DNA from: an uncultured Clostridium sp.
GTDB lineage: Bacteria; Bacillota; Clostridia; TANB77; CAG-508
Assembly: GCA_900553865.1 (NCBI GenBank)
Contig: USFC01000018.1
Location: 1-22,640 of the forward strand
Direction of reading: 5' to 3'
Length of the DNA: 22,640 nucleotides
Below the pieces are notes generated by a model that saw nothing but the letters and a program-made list of their open reading frames with translations, did not search any database and was not told the origin of the DNA. The position numbers and the translations under genes were made by a program. Numbering within the stretch: position 1 is the stretch's first letter; each line of letters starts with the position of its first letter. Shown here in pieces: positions 16,352-22,354 of the stretch.

Positions 16352-16758
16352 TCTTTCGCGTCTACCATTTCATCTAGAATATACCGTTCAAAGTTATTTG
16401 ACTTTATCAAATGTGTTTTTTCAGTTCTATCCCAGCTTGATATTATACCATCATTATTATTGAAACAATAAATCCATTCATCTGAATTTCTAATCACAAT
16501 ATACTCATCTGATAATCCTAATTTCCTAAATCGCTCCGTTTCTTTGACTAAAGAAGACTCACCATTTTTCCCACATCCTAATATTTCAACACCATATCCT
16601 ATAATGATACCGTATTGATGTAAATATTCTCTTATTTCTTTTCTGAATTCTAATCCCAAACTCTCCTCCAAATCATTTATTTTTTCATCTGTAATCCCTC
16701 CTGTAACAATAATATCATCTTGATTATTCTGTATAAATTCCTCTAACTCTTTCAACAT
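16339..16758 (-). CDS. SMI1/KNR4 (SUKH-1) family immunity protein
   Basis: A 139-residue protein with the SUKH pattern: ITDEKINDLEESLGLEFRKEIREYLHQYGII (about 22-52), GYGVEILG, then LGLSDEYIVIRNSDEWIYCFNNNDG and a C-terminal helix ERYILDEM. SUKH-1 proteins protect against nuclease-type polymorphic toxins; no cognate toxin is next to it. The ATG follows AAGGGGATTC. The last few codons lie at the junction with the IS110 scrap, so the original C-terminus may have been slightly longer. It begins 18 bases after the partial SUKH-like frame. Confidence 0.75.
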   Translation of the reverse strand: MLKELEEFIQNNQDDIIVTGGITDEKINDLEESLGLEFRKEIREYLHQYGIIIGYGVEILGCGKNGESSLVKETERFRKLGLSDEYIVIRNSDEWIYCFNNNDGIISSWDRTEKTHLIKSNNFERYILDEMVDAKDEWD

Positions 16759-16776
16759 TCATGAATCCCCTTATAA

Positions 16777-17004
16777 TTACAAATTTTTTGCTCTCCATCT
16801 CCAATATTTAGCTCTAAAAAAATTAACAATGTATTGCCTTTCATCTTCCACTGAGCAAAAAACATTTCGTTCTGGATATCCACCATTATATTTTAAGTAA
16901 TGTTCCCTTATTTTCAATGGCATGGCAATATTGTATTCAGTTTCAAACTGTTTTAAATCACCATCTGTTAATGCTCTTTTAACACAAAAAAAATTGTTCT
17001 GCAT
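16777..17004 (-). CDS. SUKH-like immunity protein, truncated
   Basis: 75 residues containing LTDGDLKQFETEYNIAMPLK and IREHYLKYNGGYPERNVF, the N-terminal SUKH signature (helix, P, KxxYLxxNGG). It then ends abruptly with a basic tail RAKYWRWRAKNL that does not look like the family. A normal SUKH-1 protein would continue for 60 or more residues. A T-run at about 16815-16820 marks where the sequence stops looking like SUKH. No ribosome binding site is seen before the ATG; the 5' side abuts the long hairpin repeat. Probably a non-functional remnant. Confidence 0.6.
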   Translation of the reverse strand: MQNNFFCVKRALTDGDLKQFETEYNIAMPLKIREHYLKYNGGYPERNVFCSVEDERQYIVNFFRAKYWRWRAKNL

Positions 17005-17019
17005 ATAACTTATTTCATT

Positions 17020-17140
17020 TTTCGCTAGCGTCTATTAATTAACATCATGGATTCTTAATTGCTTCACAACAGCCATGATGGTCAATTAATAGACAGGAGT
17101 TACAGGTTGTTGGGAGTCCGAAAGTATAACACTAATAAAT
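17020..17140 (-). repeat. Long hairpin repeat, copy A
   Basis: About 120 bp nearly identical to 20536-20660 and in the same orientation. It contains an imperfect inverted repeat: GTCTATTAATTAACATCATGG (17030-17050) against 17073-17094. The loop has a small TTGC/GCAA-like inner hairpin, spoiled here by one substitution relative to copy B. The conserved flank GAGTCCGAAAGTATAAC lies at about 17114-17130, next to the stop codon of the immunity gene at 17132. CGCTAGCG (17023-17030) closes the other end. It carries no coding sequence. Confidence 0.9.
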
Positions 17141-17479
17141 ATTAAATTTTTTGCAAACTATTAACAGTTCAATAGGATGCATATTTATTTTAAATTCCAT
17201 ATATTTTTTTTGACATAATTCTATCTCTTTTAATTCTACATCCTGCAAAAAATACGGAATCTGAGAGAGAGTAAGTTCTTTAGAGGCTCCGTACTTAGGA
17301 CATTCAACTGCATGATCAATTTTCACTTTATAACACTCTGCAAAATGGTATGTGATATCCTTTTCATCATCCTCAAATACTACTTTTACTTCATCTCCAA
17401 AGTAATTACAATCTAACGCTTTAACTCTTGCATCCCAATAATAGCTATCTTCGATTTTCTTTAATAATTCTTGTATCAT
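17132..17479 (-). CDS. Probable immunity protein paired with the 17489-17797 toxin tip
   Basis: A 115-residue protein starting MIQELLKKIEDSYYWDARVK and containing DCNYFGDEVKVVFEDDEKDI and ELTLSQIPYFLQDVELKEIE. It is acidic, with no signal peptide or membrane segments, and I cannot name a Pfam family with confidence. AGGAG overlaps the stop codon of the upstream toxin tip and is 7-8 bases from this ATG, a tight pairing typical of toxin-immunity modules. Its stop codon lies inside the edge of hairpin repeat copy A. Open and apparently intact. Confidence 0.7.
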   Translation of the reverse strand: MIQELLKKIEDSYYWDARVKALDCNYFGDEVKVVFEDDEKDITYHFAECYKVKIDHAVECPKYGASKELTLSQIPYFLQDVELKEIELCQKKYMEFKINMHPIELLIVCKKFNIY

Positions 17480-17488
17480 CGTGCTCTC

Positions 17489-17797
17489 CTAATTTTTATA
17501 CGGTATATGTCCATCAGGACTTTTTCTATCTACAATATTTCCCAAACTATCTAACAAATTTCCATCATTATCATACACATGAACGTGTGGATATTGTGTC
17601 ACTTTATCTGGTGGGTCAATTCTAATACGTATTTTCTCTGCTTCATCCTTTATATGAACAAAACCATTATGCTCTGCATATTTCCAATTATCTGGAATAG
17701 CGTCAATAATTTCTTGTTTCGTCATATTTGATATATTGTTTGTATCAAGATTCTTTGCAATATTACCAGCTGTACTACCACTCTTGACAAAGACTCT
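17489..17797 (-). pseudogene. Orphan C-terminal toxin tip (unclassified)
   Basis: The first Met is at 17725 (78 residues), but protein-like sequence continues upstream without a start: SGSTAGNIAKNLDTNNISNM, then MTKQEIIDAIPDNWKYAEHN, then IRIRIDPPDKVTQYPHVHVY and a C-terminal GHIPYKN. The His- and Asp-rich DPPD...HVHVYD...HIPY pattern recurs in tips of polymorphic toxins (from memory), but I cannot name the family or activity. Further upstream another frame (LDNYKSKESLSR, to about 17830) joins in frame if one base is added near 17783, so the tip is both detached from its carrier and frameshifted. It is followed after 9 bases by its presumed immunity gene. Confidence 0.6.
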
Positions 17798-18080
17798 TTA
17801 CTCTTATAATTATCCAAGCCGATGCTCCTACCCCGAAAAATGAATACACTTCCCAAAGCCGACTGTTACATCTGCTTAAAAGTTTACCATATTGGAACTA
17901 AATATTCAGTTTTGATTTCGAATGTCCTTATGTACACCCAGAGAACAAATCTCGTCTTAAAATCATTAATCTACATGAATGAATCGCCTTCAGTGAGAGT
18001 AATTACAGTTAATATAAAGGCTGTAATAATTTTAGGTTGGTGTATGTCCTTTAGTGGAAACATAATTTAGACAAAAATAG
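17798..18080. other. Gene-poor stretch without recognisable features
   Basis: Contains the possible 5' extension of the neighbouring toxin tip (to about 17830). It also has an 82-codon plus-strand open frame (17822-18070) and a 30-codon minus-strand frame (17971-18063), neither with a convincing ribosome binding site or family. No repeat, promoter or terminator stands out. Probably decayed coding sequence. Confidence 0.5.
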
Positions 18081-18518
18081 TTATTCAAGATTATTTTCTA
18101 AAACACATGTACACACATCCTCTATGCTACATCCTTGTAAATCTGCTGTAGACAATATCAACTTAATTACCTTTGCTAACTCATCTTTTTCTTCCAAAGT
18201 AATCTTGACCATTGGTAGTAAAAATATTTTTTCAATATCATTCATATTACTTGTATATTCATAAAATTGTGCCAACGAGATATTTCTAATCATATAAGAT
18301 GATCCTGTGCAACCAATCTGTATGTCATTTATATAATATATCGTATCCCCAGGATGAAATTCAACACAAAATTCATCTCCATTAGACAGCTTAATCGCAA
18401 CAGCTTTAGGTGTATCAACATAACCATCATTTTCATCAAAAACACCATCATAATAGCTCGTCAAATTATCAATCCAATCTTTATCTAAGATACACTTTTC
18501 TTGAATCAGTTCAGTCAA
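18081..18518 (-). CDS. Probable immunity protein with a damaged or non-standard start
   Basis: A 145-residue acidic protein (from the TTG at 18518) of no family I can name. It contains LDKDWIDNLTSYYDGVFDEN, AIKLSNGDEFCVEFHPGDTI and DLQGCSIEDVCTCVLENNLE. The frame is open from the stop codon of the preceding toxin tip (18543-18545), and no in-frame ATG exists. The first codon after that stop is ATA (18540-18542) followed by GAT AAT TCT, so a former ATG changed to ATA would give MDNSKECSLTELIQEK. AGGTGG upstream could serve as a ribosome binding site. The TTG at 18518 lacks a good site. Position after a toxin tip supports an immunity role. Confidence 0.6.
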   Translation of the reverse strand: MTELIQEKCILDKDWIDNLTSYYDGVFDENDGYVDTPKAVAIKLSNGDEFCVEFHPGDTIYYINDIQIGCTGSSYMIRNISLAQFYEYTSNMNDIEKIFLLPMVKITLEEKDELAKVIKLILSTADLQGCSIEDVCTCVLENNLE

Positions 18519-18542
18519 GGAACATTCTTTAGAATTATCTAT

Positions 18543-18662
18543 TTAAATAGGACCACCTAATGTTAATCCATCTGTTTCTAACAATGGCTGACATATAGCC
18601 TTACAAATATTACGTGATGTTCCACCTGCAATAATTGTATATCTGTCTCCTTTGTTATTCAT
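18543..18662 (-). pseudogene. Very short toxin-tip remnant (39 residues)
   Basis: Reads MNNKGDRYTIIAGGTSRNIC and then KAICQPLLETDGLTLGGPI, ending directly before the start region of the 18081-18518 gene. The spaced Cys residues (CKAIC) followed by QP and a GG-P end resemble the last part of deaminase-type toxin tips, but the stretch is too short to classify. It begins at the exact point where GC-rich sequence ends (ATAATG overlap with the TAA of that fragment), so it is the 3' stub of a tip pasted behind another gene's end. Confidence 0.45.
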
Positions 18663-18741
18663 TATTGTTTGCCCTGCATGCCCTTTGCCTTACCGGATGT
18701 CACCGGCTCGATCAGTCCGCCATAGGTCTGTGCTTCCCGTT
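18662..18741 (-). pseudogene. GC-rich C-terminal fragment of a larger gene
   Basis: Reads KREAQTYGGLIEPVTSGKAK and then GMQGKQ before a stop, with no start. Its codons are clearly more GC-rich than those of the neighbours. It lies between the ankyrin gene and the 39-residue tip and is probably a leftover of a foreign gene, possibly a toxin carrier or another tip. No family recognised. Confidence 0.4.
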
Positions 18742-18759
18742 TTTAACAGTATAACAACA

Positions 18760-19653
18760 TCATAAATATTTTTTTACAGTCTGTATGATTTGATCATTTT
18801 TATAACGCTTTGCAATATCAAGTATCGTATAATTTTTCACATATTCATTCGTATATACAGCAACAAGATGCCGATGCTTCGTCATGAGCTCTTCTACTAA
18901 TTCCCTACTTCCTATTTTTATCGCAAACAATAATGGGTTACTTTTCATTTCATCACCATCTGTAATAATTCCATGTCTTAATAATTGCAAAGCAATTCTG
19001 GTATTATTCATCTTTAATGCTGTTAGTAATTCTAGCCCGTCAAAAGAATTTATATCTATTTTTTCTTCAATCAGCCATTCTGCTATCTCGTTATCTTTTA
19101 ACTGAATTGCATAATTTAAAAGTGAACCTTTTTTTGTGACTATATTGATCGCCTTATTCTCCAATACAAATTCTTTAAAATAATTATGATCTTGTTGAAT
19201 AAGCAGACATGCTGTTTCTATATTTTCTATTACCTGCTTATTTTCTCCCCAAAAATTATGTTCTGTATAAGCTCTAATAAAATCCTTATATTCTTCCGAG
19301 GCATATTCCGGACAGTCCATAACAGCATCTATGAATTCCTTGGGTGGGAAATACAACCCATCCAAAATATCCAGCACAATAATATTTGGTGCAGCATATC
19401 TGATGTTATTTTTTATATCTATAATACGAATCTCCCCAAATCCTGTAACACACTTCCCCCCTTCTTTCGCATCCAAATATCTAAATTTTCCATTCAAATC
19501 TTTATTTACGGGATATTGGCAAAACACTTTCAACTTCTCAATAAATTCTTTCCCATAATCTTCTTGTTTACTGCTTTTATGATTATTCTTCCACCCTATG
19601 TTATATGCATTCTCAAAATGCTGAAAACAATACTTTGTCATATCAGTATTCAT
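18760..19653 (-). CDS. Ankyrin-repeat protein, probable immunity protein
   Basis: 297 residues. The N-terminal half (1-150) is a domain with FGEIRIIDIKNNIRYAAPNI and GLYFPPKEFIDAVMDCPEYA. The C-terminal half has ankyrin-type helices: LLNYAIQLKDNEIAEWLIEE, LELLTALKMNNTRIALQLLR HG, NPLLFAIKIGSRELVEELM and TILDIAKRYKNDQIIQTVKK. No signal peptide. Ankyrin proteins of this layout are frequent as immunity partners in polymorphic-toxin loci. The ATG follows GGAGAATAATT; the upstream toxin-tip frame stops at 19656-19658, two bases before it, so the pair is translationally close. Open and apparently intact. Confidence 0.72.
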   Translation of the reverse strand: MNTDMTKYCFQHFENAYNIGWKNNHKSSKQEDYGKEFIEKLKVFCQYPVNKDLNGKFRYLDAKEGGKCVTGFGEIRIIDIKNNIRYAAPNIIVLDILDGLYFPPKEFIDAVMDCPEYASEEYKDFIRAYTEHNFWGENKQVIENIETACLLIQQDHNYFKEFVLENKAINIVTKKGSLLNYAIQLKDNEIAEWLIEEKIDINSFDGLELLTALKMNNTRIALQLLRHGIITDGDEMKSNPLLFAIKIGSRELVEELMTKHRHLVAVYTNEYVKNYTILDIAKRYKNDQIIQTVKKYL

Positions 19654-19655
19654 AA

Positions 19656-20357
19656 TTATTCTCCTTTTCCCAATGCTTGAAGAAGAAGTTGTGATTTTTC
19701 ACTAAAACACCAGCCACAAACAATAACCTTATTAGCATCTATTATTTTTTTACATCATTCACACCTAATCCACTCACATCATATATATTAATATTATCCA
19801 CTTCATAATAATCAGTTATACATGGAATCTCATTCCCATCCACGCCAAAACAGTATTCACCTCTAGCCCCACTTACCTGAGAATCCCAAATTTCACTCTC
19901 CTTACCAAAACCTTTTTTGAACCATGCGTCAGGCAGCTTATTCGCAATCCCGTCAACCGCCTCGCCTATCACAACACCTGTCACAAAATCCACTGCCATC
20001 TGCCCCGGGTCAAAGATGTACGCAAGCTTTTCTTCCAGCGTCATGCAGTACATCAGGTTTCCCGTTGCAGGGGCAAAGCCGTAGCTGTTTCCCCCTGCCT
20101 TCGTATGTGACCCTGTCACCCAGCGACAGCCTTGTCCCCGTGACCACATCATAGCAGATGAAATTCTTTCTATCAACGGTGCATCTCCCACTGACCGCAT
20201 AATAGCGCCCGTCAAAGCAGATCCCGCAGGAGAGAACCTCCCCGAGCTCCTTTTTCTCCCCCTCCGGCAGCCCCATGTAAAACCGCGGGTAATAATACCC
20301 CGTGGTCAAAAGACCTTCCGGCTGAGTGTTACAAGCGCCGCAAGTAAGCGGCGCTGT
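19656..20357 (-). pseudogene. Frameshifted, GC-rich toxin C-terminal region
   Basis: Three frames follow each other. The first (from about 20357) reads CGACNTQPEGLLTTGYYYPR and then LPEGEKKELGEVLSCGICFD. Near 20088-20095 (run CCCCC beside TTT) it passes to a frame reading SYGFAPATGNLMYCMTLEEK, DPGQMAVDFVTGVVIGEAVD and DVSGLGVNDVKK, which stops at 19742. If one A is added to the seven-A run (19745-19751) the reading continues IIDANKVIVCGWCFSEKSQL and ends at 19656, just before the ankyrin gene. The hydrophobic FVTGVVIGEAV segment suits a pre-toxin region. The 5' part is much more GC-rich than the 3' tip, so the gene is a mosaic. A 42-codon frame (20306-20434) overlaps the 5' part. Toxin activity is not identifiable. 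Confidence 0.6.
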
Positions 20358-20438
20358 ATTTGGCGTGGAGCGAAGAATTTGACCTTTACCTCATACAGTT
20401 TGATGGCATCTGAATCTACTTTCCTAACACGCATAATA

Positions 20439-20483
20439 AACGCACCCTTTCGCAACATTTTTTCTTGTTGCTAAGAGTGCGTT
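20439..20483. repeat. Strong inverted repeat
   Basis: AACGCACCCTTTCGCAACA (20439-20457) pairs with TGTTGCTAAGAGTGCGTT (20466-20483) across a short T-rich loop, with a small mismatch in the middle. Neither strand has a strong U-run after it, so it is a weak terminator candidate or a mobile-element remnant. A second 8-bp GC-rich hairpin (AGCGCCGC/GCGGCGCT) is at 20334-20355. Confidence 0.7.
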
Positions 20484-20535
20484 ACATCAGCATATTAAAT
20501 TCGCTATGTTCGTTCGTATACCCAACTCGGCAAAA

Positions 20536-20660
20536 TTTCGCTAGCGTCTATTAATTAACATCATGGATTCTTAATTGCTTCGCAACAGCCATGATGGTTA
20601 ATTAATAGACGTGCAAGAGTTGTAGGTTGTTGAGAGTCCGAAAGTATAACCATAATAAAT
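20536..20660 (-). repeat. Long hairpin repeat, copy B
   Basis: Second copy of the element at 17020-17140, same orientation. The arms are GTCTATTAATTAACATCATGG (20546-20566) and 20589-20610, a stem of about 21 bp with one bulge. The loop can fold further through TTGC-TTC-GCAA. Beyond the right arm there is a 4-base insertion relative to copy A, then the same GAGTCCGAAAGTATAAC flank, ending at the stop codon of the immunity gene at 20661. Both copies therefore lie directly 3' of an immunity gene. Confidence 0.9.
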
Positions 20661-20987
20661 TTAATTAATAGTTTTCTTTAAAAAATCCATATTATCCTCA
20701 ATGATATACTCATCATTCAGTTTATTCTTTAGAAGATTGATTACCAAAAGCAATTCTCCGAAAAAATTTTCTCTCTTTTCAGCCTCTTTAAATCCAATAT
20801 ATTTGAATTCTTTTCCATCATCCAAATACAAACTATCATATATTTTTTGAATATTTAAAAATTTAGGGTCTATATCACTATCTCCTATTAAATATGGTGG
20901 CAAATCATTCTCTATCAATTCATTATTTTCACCATAAATCCACACAGGGAAGCATCCATATTCAAATTTGATTTTTATTACTTTCAT
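20661..20987 (-). CDS. Probable immunity protein paired with the 21000-21421 toxin tip
   Basis: A 108-residue acidic protein with MKVIKIKFEYGCFPVWIYGE, DPKFLNIQKIYDSLYLDDGK and EFKYIGFKEAEKRENFFGEL. I do not know a Pfam name, although similar small proteins follow toxin tips in Lachnospiraceae-type loci (from memory). An ATG at 20993 is in frame, but AGAGG stands only one base from it and 7 bases from the ATG at 20987, which is therefore chosen. The toxin tip stops at 21000-21002, so the gap is 12 bases. Open and apparently intact; followed at once by hairpin repeat B. Confidence 0.72.
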   Translation of the reverse strand: MKVIKIKFEYGCFPVWIYGENNELIENDLPPYLIGDSDIDPKFLNIQKIYDSLYLDDGKEFKYIGFKEAEKRENFFGELLLVINLLKNKLNDEYIIEDNMDFLKKTIN

Positions 20988-20999
20988 ACACATTCCTCT

Positions 21000-21421
21000 C
21001 TACTTTGGATTAGCACCAACTATAAATCCATTATTACCTACTGTAATAGCAACTTTATGAATTTCTCCGTTATATGTAAATTCATATATAGGTCTTCCAG
21101 TACCTCTTCCCTGATATCCAACGATTTTTCCATTTTCTAGTGCATTCATTACATAATCAGGAATTTGCTCTTGCGTTATTCCTTTATTTAGAAAATCGTC
21201 AGCATGCTCAGTAATAATGTGATTTAATCCCGCAGTATCTGTTCCATTTTCTAACCACACTAATTTCCCATCCGCAGTCTTTGTTATTGCATTCGGTACT
21301 CTGTACCATTCTTTAACATTACCGCTTTTTTGACCAGTTTTATATCTGAAATACCGCCTTTTGAGATTAGTTTTCGACAGTCATTGGATAGTTCTCTATT
21401 ATCCCCTCTTCTACTTCTGTA
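21000..21421 (-). pseudogene. Orphan toxin tip with a one-base frameshift (probable RNase-type fold)
   Basis: Directly after the stop of the 21426-21968 gene, a start-less frame reads RRGDNRELSNDCRKLISKGG and ISDIK. Adding one A to the four-A run at 21338-21341 continues it as TGQKSGNVKEWYRVPNAITK, GLNHIITEHADDFLNKGITQ, IPDYVMNALENGKIVGYQGR and GTGRPIYEFTYNGEIHKVAI, and it ends with GNNGFIVGANPK. The conserved His, the GRxIYE strand and the NGxIVxANP end recall small BECR-type ribonuclease toxin domains; the exact family is not certain. As it stands only the part after the frameshift is open (21000-21380; GTG at 21260). It lacks any carrier and precedes its presumed immunity gene. Confidence 0.6.
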
Positions 21422-21425
21422 TTAG

Positions 21426-21968
21426 TCAATGTTTGATAGTTATATTCTCATATATACTTTCTTTCTGTATTTCATTGCTGTTTTTCACCTCAATAATAAA
21501 TCTATGAGGTTCATAATAATTATATTTTTTATATGCATTCTCTGGAACATCCAATTGAAATATTGATATATCTTCTGCATCATAAAAACATAAAATAATA
21601 TCAGAAAACATCTTTAACATTTCTTCATGGCTCATATCTCGCAAATTACCTTCATATACAACATTATTATAAACATCACCAGAAGTATATATTCCTTTGG
21701 AATTTTCATCAATAAACATTATTTCTGTATCATCCACAAAAATTGATGTATGAATACCATAAAAGTTAATAAATAAATTTTCGTCATCTCCATCAAATAC
21801 TATAGTTCCTATTTTTTCCGATGTATTAAATTGAATTTCATCGCCATCTTCTGACAAATATTTAATCAATTTATTATCCATCGAATTACTAATCAAATAA
21901 TCTACCATATACGCTCTTATTTCTTCATTACTGAACTTCATACAGTATTCCTTATATTTTTCACTCAT
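21426..21968 (-). CDS. Probable immunity protein for the deaminase toxin tip
   Basis: A 180-residue, strongly acidic protein (DGDDENLFINFYGIHTSIFV, VDDTEIMFIDENSKGIYTSG, EEMLKMFSDIILCFYDAEDI) with no signal peptide and no family I can name. Its ATG overlaps the TGA of the deaminase tip as ATGA (21965-21968), indicating translational coupling and a dedicated pair. The net negative charge suits a protein that blocks a nucleic-acid-binding toxin. Intact. Confidence 0.75.
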   Translation of the reverse strand: MSEKYKEYCMKFSNEEIRAYMVDYLISNSMDNKLIKYLSEDGDEIQFNTSEKIGTIVFDGDDENLFINFYGIHTSIFVDDTEIMFIDENSKGIYTSGDVYNNVVYEGNLRDMSHEEMLKMFSDIILCFYDAEDISIFQLDVPENAYKKYNYYEPHRFIIEVKNSNEIQKESIYENITIKH

Positions 21969-22354
21969 TGAAATGTTGTTCCTTTCACAAATTGATTTCT
22001 AGGATACTTTGTTTGACATCTAGTACAAACTGGTATAACCTCATTTTTTCCTGGTCTAATAGCAGGAGTCATAATGATATTGGCATTTGTGTTTCCACCT
22101 AAACCTCTAAATACAATATCCTCTGCACATGTAGCATTACCTTTGTAAACTCTAGTATTTTTTACCCCTACATACACTTCTCCTGTTCGAATGTCCACAC
22201 CAGCTACAACAGTAGCAACATTACTTTGCTGAGTTTTACTAAGCCCTTTAATCCTAGCAACCTCTGCATCTCTTGCTTCGATAGCCCTTGCTATATTATC
22301 ATCTAATTTTTGATAATACTCATCTGGTAAGAATAATTTTGTTTCTTCACCACT
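21965..22354 (-). pseudogene. Orphan toxin tip with YwqJ-like nucleic-acid deaminase motifs
   Basis: A start-less open frame from 22354 reads GEETKLFLPDEYYQKLDDNI, IARAIEARDAEVARIKGLSK, GVDIRTGEVYVGVKNTRVYK, then the deaminase motifs CAED (Cys-Ala-Glu at 22121-22129, Cys replacing the usual His) and PVCTRCQTKY (PxCxxC type). It ends GTTFQ. This is the zinc site of the toxin-associated cytidine-deaminase fold, closest by pattern to YwqJ-like domains. The first in-frame start is a GTG at 22198, without a good ribosome binding site, so it is a detached tip that would need fusion to a carrier. All catalytic residues are present. Its left partner overlaps by ATGA; its right side is joined to an unrelated pseudogene. 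Confidence 0.75.

Noticed and set aside
17822..18070. 82-codon plus-strand open frame
   Set aside because: No ribosome binding site, no family pattern, opposite to the direction of all modules, and next to decayed sequence.
20306..20434. 42-codon frame starting MRVRKVDSDAIKLYEVKVKF
   Set aside because: It overlaps the GC-rich pseudogene in another frame and crosses a hairpin. It might be the displaced start of that gene, but nothing independent supports it.
17030..20610. The hairpin repeats as a CRISPR array
   Set aside because: Only two copies 3.5 kb apart, with genes between them and no short regular spacers.
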